A stretch of 64,000 bases of DNA from Bactericera cockerelli (Eukaryota > Arthropoda > Insecta > Hemiptera > Triozidae): the NCBI GenBank assembly GCA_024516035.1, contig CM044964.1, positions 1,308,410 to 1,372,409 of the forward strand. The letters run 5' to 3'. The position numbers and the translations under genes were made by a program. Of this stretch, positions 24,445 to 64,000 are shown piece by piece; positions within the stretch are counted from its first letter, which is position 1; each line of letters opens with the position of its first letter. A model generated the notes under the pieces. The model did no database searches and had not been told where the DNA came from. It was given only the letters and a program-made list of their open reading frames with translations.

Positions 24445-24545
24445 CTGATACCTCGATGAATAAGACAAGTAACCGAGAGTTCGGTGGTTCGAGTCCCATG
24501 TTCAGCAAATATTTAGTAAGGTGAGTTAGAGTAATAAAATTGTGA
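24445..24545 (+). repeat. SINE family A, divergent
   Basis: Head diverged; retains GGTGGTTCGAGTCCCATGTT and TTTAGTAAGGTGAGTT. Confidence 0.5.
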
Positions 24546-24559
24546 AGGAAAAAAATTAA

Positions 24560-25350
24560 AAAGTTTTATCAAAGATGGTCAGAATTACAAAATAAAATAC
24601 ATACCTACGATCTAGGTTTAGCGTTACTATAGCAGTGTATAGCACGCTCGTTTTGCAAAACGTTTTGCTTGATATCACATTGTGCTAAATGGTAAAAAAA
24701 AAATTTCCTATCTATTACTATTCTATTTTCTATAAAAAAACATTATCTATTTTCTGATTCTATTGTTATTCGTCAGTTCGTTGACCCTTATCTTAGCAGA
24801 GAATTTCAATTTTTCATTCATTTTTTGAAAAAGTAAAAGAGTATAACAATTGGATGGTTGGATGGAAGAGCTCCATCCTGCCACTTTAAACAAAGCGTAA
24901 AAAAAAATCATTTGAAATGTTCTGTGGAAGAAGAATGCTGTAGGATTGATTTTGGACTAATAGAGTAAAAAAAACTGACACATTACCAAGATAAGGGTTT
25001 ATGATTACATTACTCCTTCTAAATAATATTTCGTCACCAATTAAAACTGTGTCGTCACATTATTATTATTTGTGACGAAATATCATGTGACCGATTTAAT
25101 CTTCAACATTGATGGAACAATATTTTTAATTATTGTATCTTTGACAGCTCAATTTGAGATTGTCAATATTGCATAAGATGCAATGTTGTGTTTCTGCTAA
25201 CTATGCAGTGGTGTTGTTTACAATGGTTAATTAATGTGAAATAATTAATTGAGATGTCGGTTATTATATCTAGAGCAAGAGAAATTATAGACGTAATCTA
25301 TTTTTGGAATATTATTTTAAAAAGTAATACACATTTGAGTCACAGTTACT
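24560..25350. other. No supported feature
   Basis: AT-rich sequence with a small palindrome TTTCGTCAC...GTGACGAAAT near 25030-25080; no gene or known repeat seen. Confidence 0.5.
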
Positions 25351-25356
25351 TGAAAC

Positions 25357-25545
25357 CAGCCTCCGTGGCGTGACGTTTGAGACTACTGCCCGTAGTCCAG
25401 AGATCCCGAGTTCGATCCTCGGTTGAGGCAGAATTTTAGAAAGAAATTCTGTTTCCTCCAACACGTGCGGCCCTACCCAGGCTGCATGAAGTTAATGTGG
25501 GTAAATATGAAAACCCTGCAACCCAGGTCAGATAATAAATACCTA
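25357..25545 (+). repeat. SINE family H
   Basis: CCAGCCTCCGTGGCGTGACG, CCCGAGTTCGATCCTCGGTT, then GCCCTACCCAGGCTGCATG. Confidence 0.75.
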
Positions 25546-25574
25546 CCTACAAGAATTACCAAATGGAACTTGAA

Positions 25575-25710
25575 CCACCCAAACTACTGAACGGATTTTA
25601 ACGAAAACGTGCACTTTTATATGGTACAATTTTAAATTCATCAACTTCAAACTAGCATATCTTAGAAATATAGACCATGCGCCTAACCTTTAACTTTTTA
25701 ACTAAACTCT
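25575..25710 (-). repeat. Dispersed repeat O, copy 2
   Basis: ATTTTAAATTCATCAACTTC...AGACCATGCGCCTAACC reads as the reverse of 17905-18112. Confidence 0.45.
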
Positions 25711-25721
25711 CATAGATAGAT

Positions 25722-25925
25722 CGGGGTCCACTCATAACCTCGTGAGGAAAAATGAGTAGCTGCTTTAATGGTAGCAGCGATCAGTGGCGGTTTTATAGAC
25801 AAAAATCAGATATTAGGATTAGTCCTATAATTCTGCTATACGGAAAAGTTACGGAAAAGTCCTATAATTCTGCGTTACTGTCTAAAAATTGTCATATAAT
25901 AACACAAAGAACACACATATTATTA
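25722..25925 (+). repeat. SINE family D body without head
   Basis: GGGGTCCACTCATAACCTCG, ATGAGTAGCTGCTTTAATGG and CCTATAATTCTGC. Confidence 0.65.
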
Positions 25926-25929
25926 TTAT

Positions 25930-26640
25930 CATAGTGCATTTGAAAATTTGTAAATCTCTAATTAAATCGTACATACATTTCGAACAAACAGTGCAAAGAT
26001 AAGGTTTTCAACCTAACGATGCAATTTTTTTAAAGAATCTCTAAAGTGAAGCAAAAACGCTTTTCTATTACGCATAAAACAAATTTGTAGATAATCGGTA
26101 AAAAATTTATTGTTGTTGGAGATACAAAAATGATTTCATAAAAAATCTCAGAACAGGTTTATCGATAACAGAAAGTCTATTATTTATTAACGCCAAGTTT
26201 GATTTTGTTCATACTGATACTGATTGATTTGAACCATTTATTCCATAATAAAATTGGAAGTATTGTGTTATTTGTGTGCATAATTGGCAGAGTATTTTTT
26301 CATACATTTACCAAATCAGACGTATGTATACTTACATTTAACGTTAATTTTATTCATTCAACAAATTATTATGTACTTTTACCCTAACATTAACAGAAGA
26401 TGTCAGCGGTATTATCATTTGAAAAACCTGTTTTTTAATGAGCGCCTAACAACTTGTGTATATGCAATGCGCAGTGTTTATCTAATACAATACGCCTGAC
26501 ACATTCTCTATGTGACTTCTTCGGTATACATATACCGGCTTACTCTCCTACACAGACTTTCCTATAAAACAATAGATATTTTCTAGAAAACAAAAATTCA
26601 AAAAATAACAAAGAATTTGTCCAAAAAAGACAATGTTCTT
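25930..26640. other. No supported feature
   Basis: AT-rich, only short random open frames; nothing recognised. Confidence 0.5.
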
Positions 26641-26702
26641 TAAAGTTGTAGTTTTTTTTTTTATATATTATTGTTGTTTTGTCGCCTTAAATCTTTGGTG
26701 AT

Positions 26703-26762
26703 GTAAGGGTTGAGTAGAAGAGATTGCCGTAGGCAATAACCCCGCCCTTTCTTTAGGACATC
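26703..26762 (+). repeat. Repeat core J
   Basis: GGGTTGAGTAGAAGAGATTG ...GGCAATAACCCCGCCCTTT, GGACAT. Other copies: 34847-34908 (host of the Tc1/mariner element), 43415-43455 (-), 43915-43965 (-), 50203-50250, 53610-53650 (-), 59965-60000. Confidence 0.6.
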
Positions 26763-26792
26763 TGTATAATTATATTTTATTCATGTTATCAA

Positions 26793-26960
26793 AGACCAGC
26801 AGTCTGGCTGGGGTACTATTAACAGGGAGTAGACCAGCATTGGCTTGGTTCTGGGGGCCCTTCTCAATTATTAGCCTCCTTGTAAAGACAGTGGTAGAAG
26901 TGCTGAGTCATTCCCCTACTGTCTTCAACATCGTTCACGATGACGCCACCCTATGATGAT
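26793..26960 (+). repeat. Repeat family K
   Basis: CAGCAGTCTGGCTGGGG, AACAGGGAGTAGACCAGCAT, GTAGAAGTGCTGAGTCATTC and GATGACGCCACCCTATGATG. Confidence 0.65.
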
Positions 26961-26974
26961 TTCTAATATTAATA

Positions 26975-27256
26975 ATGCTTTTTCTTTGTGTTATTATGTC
27001 ACAATTTTAGTGGGTAGCGCAGAATCATAGGACTTTACCACTTTAATTTACAATATCTTGTATTATTTTTTTGCCTAAGATTCTGCCACTGGTCGCTACT
27101 TCACATTAAAGCAGCTACTCATTTTTCCTCACGAGGTATGAGTGGACCCCGAACATCCAAGTACAGATCAGAAAAAATCCTCCCCCGCTGGGAATCGAAC
27201 CCAGGTCACCATGTGTGCAATGCCTAGCGCGCTAACTCGCTCTGCCACAGTGACTT
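26975..27256 (-). repeat. SINE family D, full length
   Basis: Minus copy from CTTTGTGTTATTATGTCACA to CTCTGCCACAGTGAC. Confidence 0.82.
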
Positions 27257-27579
27257 TTAATTTTATTACCTATTTCTTATACTTATTGTGTACTTTCAAT
27301 AAAGAGTTAAATAATAGTAATAGTGATGGAAGTATTTATTTATTGACACTCATGTATACTGTTCGAGTTGGAATTATGACTCCAATTATTATACCTAATT
27401 ATGAAGACTAAAAAAAAAAAAATAGTATGAGTTTGAGTAGTTGTGACATCACGAAAGTGACTATGATTTTTTTAAATTGAAAACATCTATTGCATTTTTT
27501 TTTTTTTTTTTTAATTGGGAGGGATTCGAAACCACGAGTACCTTATAAATATGATTTAAGATTTAAGTAAAATTTATGT

Positions 27580-27660
27580 ATTGGATGTGTTTCGAACCCA
27601 CGGATATCCACGCTACCTGGATCACAACATGACTAGCATCTTAACCACTCACCCAGTTCC
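27580..27660 (-). repeat. SINE head related to family C
   Basis: GTTTCGAACCCACGGATATC, CACGCTACCTGGATC and CTTAACCACT identify a diverged C-type head. Confidence 0.5.
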
Positions 27661-28140
27661 CCCAGTATGAAATAAAATACTCCATGCGCTATGATGACGT
27701 AATACCTACAGCGTCTTTTATTACAGATCTCATGTAGGGGACACAAGTGCGAGACACGTGACTAGTGACGTCACTGAAAATTCCAAAGCAGAAACTGATA
27801 ACTGATAATAAACTGATTGTTCTCAAGGTTCTGGGTTAAAGTTCCTGGAATTGAAGAGTTTTTTTTCCAATGAAACCAAATAACTCAAGAGACCGGACTT
27901 TTATTTCTCTTGTATCTTGTTTTCTTTTAGAGGTTATTTTCCCTTGTAGATAGGTGAATTTGAAATGGAAATCGTTTTCTCAAATCGAGGTTTCTCTTAT
28001 AAAGAGGTGATTTTCCCTTGTAGATAGGTGAATTTGAAATGGAAATCGTTTTCATAAATTGAAGTTTCTCTTATACAGAGGCTATTTTCCTTTATAGAGA
28101 GGTATTTTTTTTAAAAATGAGTGTTTCACAGCCTTTTTAC

Positions 28141-28770
28141 TTTCCTTATCCTATAATAAGGAAAGTATTGTATTCGTCGAAAATTTGACCTACCCAGCTT
28201 TTCACATTTCTGGACGAATCATAGCCTCAGGATACCAAAAAAGTGGTTTTCAGCCATTGGTCCGTGCGTCTGTCTGTGTGTGTGTCTGTGTGTCTGTGAA
28301 CAGGATATCTCAAGAACGGTAAGAGCTAGAGACTTGAAATTTGGTATGGTAATTAATTTTATACACCAGACGAACCATGAAACTTTTGGTTGAAAGCGGT
28401 CGCATTCTGCGGCCGCAGGGCCGCAAGCACCGCTTCTTTGAATTGGTTAAAGATACAAAAAAAGTTAGAGAACAACATTTTCTCAGATTAAAAAAATAAT
28501 AGGGGTTCACTCTGATCATTTTTTTGATATCTTTAACTTTTTGGAAACCGGCCCCAATTTACCGGTATTGTAGGGGGACCCGATTGGACTAACTTTTTTA
28601 TTATTCATCCTAGATGAGGGTTGTGACATATCAAATTAAATGATTTTGAAGTGCTGATCACGAATTTGGCATTGATTTTTAGTTATCTGTTACCGTTCAG
28701 TCACCCGTGGCGGAATTCGACTCCTTTTTGGGAGATAAGGAAAGTCGTGTGATGTTTACACCAGATTTTT
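28141..28770 (-). mobile_element. Dispersed element N, copy 2
   Basis: Reverse copy of 2820-3452 over its whole length, inserted into a family E SINE (28118-28140 continues at 28771). The matching ends in two unrelated sites fix the element at about 630 bases. Confidence 0.75.
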
Positions 28771-29013
28771 TTATTTCGTAGCCATGAAACAGGAGCTACT
28801 GTAGACGCTTGTGGTCTGTGCTGTAGCATGCCCATCCCGTAGTATGCCTCCCCTCTGATGGGCGAGAAGTGACACAATACTTCCCATTTAGGTGCCGGGT
28901 CAACACGAGCGCACCGGTAGGTATCCCTTACAAACAACTGTAACCAAATTTTGAATACAAATTTTTGTCGGCCCGGGGTTTCGAACCCGGGACCTTCCGC
29001 ATGGCAAGCGAGT
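28771..29013 (-). repeat. SINE family E, cut by element N
   Basis: Main part of a minus copy; its last ~25 bases are at 28118-28140 beyond element N. The head GGTTTCGAACCCGGGACCTT CCGCATGGCAAGCGAG is intact. Confidence 0.78.
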
Positions 29014-29039
29014 GCTTTTGACATGGGGATTTCACTTAT

Positions 29040-29370
29040 ATCAATTTTTTATATCCAGTTCCGACTGTAACACCTATTGTAAATCAAACCTTACTACATA
29101 GTACATAGTCTATGAGAGATTTTGAACAAGGGAAACACGTAATACAATAGGTTGATTACATTATTTACAAAAAATAAAATAAAAACATACTTAATTAAAT
29201 TATTTAAAAAATAGCTTGTCTGTAAAACATTGCCGGTCGCGGTTTACTTTTACATGAAATTTTTATCAAGTTTTTAGTTTGAGATTAGCGCCTGCATTGA
29301 AATTTTATGATTTCTTCACATCTACTCCATCTCACAGAGAAAGATTTTAACTTCTTTCAAATCATGTCCC
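29040..29370. other. No supported feature
   Basis: AT-rich sequence between a SINE E and a SINE G; nothing recognised. Confidence 0.5.
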
Positions 29371-29372
29371 TG

Positions 29373-29600
29373 CCAGCGTCGATAGCGTGTTGAATGCACC
29401 GGTTCTCGTAGGATCACCGAAGTTAGGCAACGTCCAGCGAGGTGAAGACTTCGTGATGCTGGTGTTCCGGCCCAACCCAGGCTGGGTGAAGTCCATGTGG
29501 GTAGCAGATTTGTAAGTTTCCTGCAAATGGAGGGTAAAACCCCCGTCGTGTATGACCATGCAGTTGAAGAACGACGTTAAATTCTAATAATACCAACAAA
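29373..29600 (+). repeat. SINE family G, reference copy
   Basis: CCAGCGTCGATAGCGTGTTG, TTCTCGTAGGATCACCGAAG, CGTCCAGCGAGGTGAAGACT, CCCAACCCAGGCTGGGTGAA and GACCATGCAGTTGAAGAACG. Strand of other copies is given relative to this one. Confidence 0.75.
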
Positions 29601-29688
29601 TCATGTCCCATCTTTTTTGATTTCAGGTTCCAGAATCATGAGAAACACCGGTTGAAATCAACCTGACTTACATACGGCTAGCTTCTAC

Positions 29689-30000
29689 GGCCTAACATCC
29701 ATTTGTGACTGATCACTATCTGCGGCCTAACATCCATTTGTGACTGATCTTAATCTGCGGCCTAACATCCATTTGTGACTGATCACTACCTGCGGCCTAA
29801 CATCCATTTGTGACTGATCACTACCTGCGGCCTAACATCCATTTGTGACTGATCACTATCTGCGGCCTAACATTCATTTGTGACTGAAAACCCAATTGCG
29901 GCTGAACACTTGTTTACAATCAAATATCTATCTGCGGCTTCATATCCATTTGTGACTGAAAGCTCATCTGCGGCCGAATCTCCATTCGCGGCCGCATTTC
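29689..30000. repeat. 35/36-bp minisatellite upstream of the Tret1-like gene
   Basis: The anchor GCGGCC/GCGGCT recurs at 29689 and then every 35 bases to 29864, then at 29900, 29936 and 29972 (36-base steps), and half a unit on at 29990. The core is CATCCATTTGTGACTGATCA. The first copies are almost identical and the distal ones diverge. Confidence 0.93.
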
Positions 30001-31337
30001 TTCCAAACGGCCGTCTTATCATTTCTACCTCGTTTTCGTTATCAGTTGGCGAATTGGCTTCGATCCACGTCCCTGAGAATCGGATGCTAATCAACTTTGA
30101 ACCGTACACCAGAGAAGTCTCTTATCTCCCAACTGATAACAAGTGATAACGATTATTGCAACCTACCTGGGCAATCAGCGCGGACCGAACGCGGTCATTT
30201 TTGATTCTCAGTTCCAAACTCACAACACGAGATAAAAAAAAATCAATTTTTTTTTTTCTAATTATATTTTTTTAAATAAATAGGGTAGGTACATTTTAAA
30301 TTCTATTTTTTTATTCTGTGAGATTGTTCTGTAAGATCAAAGTACATATATCTTACATTTCCTCTCTCGAAATCATCAAAATCAATTTTGTTTCTCTTTC
30401 GGAGGCAAGAAGACTGTCAAGGACAACGTGCGGATTTTTTAATTACTTTTTTTTATTTTCAGAAACAAAAATCGTGAAGTGATAATACTTTGTTGCCCAA
30501 AGATAAGGCACTTGTGATCTGACCTATTTATTCCCTTGTTCGAAAGTATAATCTGTGTTTTTCGGTGTCAAGTAACGAATATAAAAAAATAGTTTTTTTA
30601 CCTTGTTTGTTGTGTACATTTATTCATCATAACTTTGCCTAGAACTTTCGAAATTATTTTTCAATTAATCTAGTCATAAGAAAATTTAATTCTTCGTTCT
30701 ATTTCAACAAGTGCGGGTAAATAAAAACACTAGTTTGATTATTTTATTAACAACTCACTTTTGTCGATTCGAGATTAAGGTGTGTTCACCACATGCGTTT
30801 AACATTGTGTAACCTTTAAAAATGGTCTGAATAATAAAACTCTCGCTAGCTCCAGTCTCGCCTTTTCTTAATTCTCGCCCGAATTTTCTCGCCCGTTTGC
30901 GCATCGAAAGATGGCATCTCCATCTCGCCGGTCACCGACCCACACATCAATGGCATAATCGCAATCACCGTCCTCTGATTATTGCAAATCACCCCCCCTG
31001 GGTTGCCAAGTGGATCATCACTCTTGTTTACGAAACTGGAGCAAGACCGCCGAAAGTGACACGTGCGAAACAATTTGCAAGTTGGCGAAATCCACACCCG
31101 CTGTGATTGGCAAACCGCTAGTTTCTCATCGCTGTGACGAACGGATCGATTGTACGTCGATCAATCGCGATTACTGCGATTGACAAACAAGGCACCGAAC
31201 AGTAGATAAACAAGTTACCAACTCGGTGGTAAACAAGCTCCCCTCAACGACCCCCCAACGAGGTCAAATCCCCGCCAAACCACCTACAAGACCCCTACCA
31301 GATTCTTTCCTAGCTCCCGCCCAACACAACCGCCAAG
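30000..31337 (+). other. Upstream flank / possible 5' UTR of the Tret1-like gene
   Basis: No protein gene is seen. The last ~500 bases are clearly richer in CpG and GC than the rest of the flank and run into exon 1. That fits a promoter or 5' UTR, but no TATA box or start site can be fixed by eye. Confidence 0.4.
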
Positions 31338-61362
<30,025 letters not shown>

Positions 61363-61514
61363 GAAAGCCGCTGTGGAGAAGAATGATATTATTGTGTAAT
61401 AGAGCTCACGCGCTATGAAACAGAACTGTGAAACAACAATAATACTATGTAGGACAGGTGTTTTGAAGGGAATAACAATATTGTGTAAGAGATACATTGA
61501 GGAAAAAGAAGAGT

Positions 61515-61762
61515 ACTCCTGCCAGAGAGAGTTAAACCTTCCTCATGGTTGAAGTCGGATATTTCTACTGGGTGGTCCTCCGAACGCCAACACTGCTAAG
61601 GGCACCAGTGATATCTTTTATTGTCTTTTGGACTGACAACTCCTGCCAGAGAGAGTTAAACCTTCCTCATGGTTGAAGTCGGATATTTCTACTGGGTGGT
61701 CCTCCGAACGCCAACACTGCTAAGGGCACCAGTGATTTCTTTTATTGTCTTTTGGACTGACA
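61515..61762. repeat. 124-bp direct tandem duplication in the 3' UTR
   Basis: Two nearly identical units, 61515-61638 and 61639-61762, start ACTCCTGCCAGAGAGAGTTA and end TTTTGGACTGACAA. I see a single substitution (GATATC versus GATTTC). High identity means a recent duplication. Confidence 0.93.
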
Positions 61763-62129
61763 AACATGGTACCCAATCTGTTTAACGTACCCAGATAAGT
61801 AACTTATACCACTAACAGGTTTCTTTATGATTCAAACATTTTTTCTTCTGACGGACTTTAGAATTCAAAAACACTTTGTAACACTTAAGACAAACTTGAA
61901 TATTTATGTTATGTACTGTGTCAATTAGCATATTTTTAGACGAAGCGCGACTCAAACTTGTGCATTCCATTGATGTCGTCTGTGTTTCTTAAGTATGATT
62001 TCTAATATTTTTACTTGTCAAGACTATGTTTATTGCTTATTACTTGCCACGAATGGGCCTAATTGTGACGCAAGATGGGACTGTCTATTCACGAAAGCTG
62101 TTTTATTTTTTGAAGTTGTGCTTATTTTG

Positions 62130-62330
62130 AGTGTAGGATCGCTTTCAACTGCATGGTCATATCACGACGGAGGTTTTACCCTCAAACTCACAAACCAATC
62201 GGGAATAGACAGCATCCTGCAGCATCACAATGGTTCAAATTTGAATCCAAGTCCTGACCTACCTGGACGTTGCTCATCTTCAGTGACAGAACGAGAACTG
62301 GTGTACTTAATGCACTATCGACGCTGGCTG
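62130..62330 (-). repeat. SINE family G, divergent
   Basis: TTTCAACTGCATGGTCATAT CACGACGG and ACTATCGACGCTGGC. Confidence 0.65.
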
Positions 62331-62381
62331 AAGTTGCACTTAAGAAAAAAAAAAATTGAGCGAGATTAGTACAAAATCATA

Positions 62382-62387
62382 AATAAA
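62382..62387 (+). promoter_or_regulatory. Candidate poly(A) signal AATAAA
   Basis: AATAAA about 1.0 kb after the Tret1-like stop, followed by an AT-rich stretch. Candidate only. Confidence 0.35.
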
Positions 62388-62448
62388 TAATATACTATGT
62401 ATGTGGACTTACCATACATATATTTTATACAATGTGTATACAGTTATA

Positions 62449-62921
62449 CACTCACCGGCAGAATTAACCGACCACTTCCTGTTTTTCCATTTGACTCCAT
62501 GTATTTCCTTACGGACTATATTTGACTTAATTTTTTTTGTAAATTACATTTTCAAGGTATTTTTCTTTTGATAGAAAACCAACAGTACGGAGTTTAATAC
62601 TGACATGATTAACCTATTCAGAAAAAGCACGATTAACCTATTCAGTCACTTTCATTCTCATAGAAAACTAACAGAATGGAAATTTATACCTCATGGAAAG
62701 ATCATTTTTTTTTTTTGTTTTAATTATTAAAACTTTGATGACTGGAAATGTTAAATATACTTCTTCTGTTCAGAATAAATGTCTATACTATTGGTTTTCT
62801 ATTAAAACAATAATACGTTGAAAATTTAAACTACACAAAAAGTTTAGTCTTATTTAGTCCGTAAGGAAATAGATATGGAATAGAAATACAGCAAGTGTCC
62901 GGTTAATTCTGCCGGTGAGTA
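62449..62921. mobile_element. Tc1/mariner-type MITE
   Basis: Inverted ends ACTCACCGGCAGAATTAACC with arms of about 150 bases (62449-62600, 62775-62921), each containing ATTTCCTTACGGACTA and GATAGAAAACCAA-like segments. TA precedes the left end. The right target is less clear. Confidence 0.72.
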
Positions 62922-62981
62922 TGTAAAGATTTAGTGTAGAAATAGTACCTATTGAGCAACTCATTACGTCTGTTGAACCCA

Positions 62982-63085
62982 TATCTGTAGCTCGGTCAGT
63001 AAAGCGGTGTACTTGTAACTTGGAGGTAGGGTGTTCGAATGCGGACAACATTCAGAAAAGCGAGATTGACTATATGAGAAAACAT
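62982..63085 (+). repeat. SINE family A, divergent
   Basis: ATCTGTAGCTCGGTCAGTAA head, ACTTGTAACTTGGAGGTAGG and AAAAGCGAGATTGAC body. Confidence 0.55.
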
Positions 63086-63146
63086 AATTGTGATTTAAAA
63101 AAAATATGAGAACATTTTAGTACCTGCCTTGCATATTTTGATAACC

Positions 63147-63262
63147 GGATGAAACCGGAGGACGATTGTGCCTTACTGCCCGTAGGCCAGAGATACTGAG
63201 TTCAATTCCCGGTTGAAGCAAACTTTTCGAACAGAAAATTCTATTCTCTTCGAACAAGTGAA
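63147..63262 (+). repeat. SINE family H, truncated
   Basis: TACTGCCCGTAGGCCAGAGA, TTCAATTCCCGGTTGAAGC and TCTTCGAACAAGTG. Confidence 0.6.
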
Positions 63263-63324
63263 AATGCAAGTCCTTTCAATATTGGGCACGTACTTTTTTA
63301 AAATTCTGCACTATATTGTAATAT

Positions 63325-63412
63325 TGTAAAGAGAGTGGTAGAAGTGCAGAGTCATTTCTCCACTGTCTGGCTACCATCGTTCACGATGACGCCACCCTAT
63401 GATGATGATATT
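63325..63412 (+). repeat. Repeat family K, 3' part
   Basis: GAGAGTGGTAGAAGTGCAGA through GACGCCACCCTATGATGATG. Confidence 0.62.
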
Positions 63413-63447
63413 CTAATAGTTTTTGAATGATGTAATTTTTTTGTAGG

Positions 63448-63606
63448 TTTAACGTCGCTTTCAACTGCATGATCATAACACGACGGGAGTATTACCCTCC
63501 ATTCGCAGGAACCTCACAAACTTGTTACCCACATGAACCTCACCCAGCCTGGGTTGGTCTGGAATGCCAGCATTACGAAGACTTCACCTCGCTGGACGTT
63601 GCTTAA
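63448..63606 (-). repeat. SINE family G, truncated
   Basis: TTTAACGTCGCTTTCAACTG to CTCGCTGGACGTTGCTTAAC. The first ~20 bases of the window end in the same block. Confidence 0.7.
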
Positions 63607-64000
63607 CAAACTGAGGAAAACCCTTCAATGTGAATTTCTGCACGTCAATTTTATTGTACTGTAATCATGTATTGTACCTACATTATACGTTTTAGACCTT
63701 TCCAATTTATATTTATTACACAGGCAAGTGCCATATTTTCCAGTTCGTTGTCAAACCGTTAATTTGTAAATAAAGTAGTTTCGTAGTATGAATTTAAAAT
63801 CAACAATCTTGATATTTTATATCGAAATACAGAGGATAATCAGAAATAAAAATGTAAATGTTTCAAACGTTGTGTTCAATTTTTCAATCATTTATTTTTA
63901 CCTTTTTAGTAGAGGGGAAATGTTTAAAAGACCAACACTTGACAGGAGCAAGATGCACAGTACGGGATTAATGGGACTTGTGCTGTAAACAACGCATAAT

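Larger units (their letters stand above)
61363..62440 (+). other. Probable 3' UTR of the Tret1-like gene
   Basis: Follows the TAG. Contains a 124-bp direct duplication (61515-61762), a family G SINE (62130-62330) and an AATAAA at 62382-62387. A later AATAAA lies at 63769-63774. Which is used cannot be told from sequence alone. Confidence 0.5.

Noticed and set aside
29867..30146. Ala/Ser-rich repeat protein upstream of the transporter
   Set aside because: Open on both strands only where the minisatellite period is 36. The adjoining 35-base units break any frame and there is no start context.

Overview
The window looks like a piece of an insect genome, AT-rich and dominated by repeats. A hemipteran is my best guess, but nothing here proves the order. 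The only host gene I can support is a four-exon sugar transporter of the facilitated trehalose transporter (Tret1-like, SLC2/MFS) type on the + strand. Its coding exons are at 31338-31476, 46519-46971, 59689-59910 and 60509-61362. They join to 555 codons plus stop, all three junctions are phase 1, and the third intron has a GC-AG boundary. Introns 1 and 2 are about 15.0 and 12.7 kb and consist almost entirely of mobile elements.

Positions 1-31 kb (upstream flank) carry many short tRNA-headed SINE-like repeats, which I sort into families A-I by motif. They also hold GA, CT and GT microsatellites, several minisatellites, and DNA transposons with clear target duplications. These are two fold-back elements with 8-bp duplications (5042-7352 and 13363-16044), a TA-flanked inverted-repeat element (20996-22707), a Helitron-like element (23037-23285), a TTAA-flanked piggyBac-type MITE (23747-23896) and a long hairpin MITE (19810-20063).

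Intron 1 (31.5-46.5 kb) holds two related but unassigned short elements (33508-34302 and 44151-44848). Both have 8-bp duplications, clusters of a short motif in opposite orientation near the two ends, and a shared 45-bp minisatellite core. Between them lies a Tc1/mariner-like element whose transposase relic is split by a nearly intact CR1/Jockey-type LINE (about 36917-41090, minus strand). A large CA repeat and Helitron-like debris follow.

Intron 2 (47-59.7 kb) holds relics of a conserved repeat-encoded protein, several LINE fragments and a doubly nested LINE insertion. The inner LINE of that nest has an ~790-bp AAC/GTT expansion inside its reverse-transcriptase ORF. At its 3' edge a 97-bp unit carrying the splice acceptor and first bases of exon 3 is tandemly repeated, giving six near-identical acceptors. 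Downstream of the stop codon the 3' region contains a 124-bp direct duplication, another Tc1/mariner MITE and more SINEs.

Coordinates of repeat copies are read by eye and are usually good to about 5-20 bases. Element ends given with target duplications are exact as read. Family letters are local labels, not database names.
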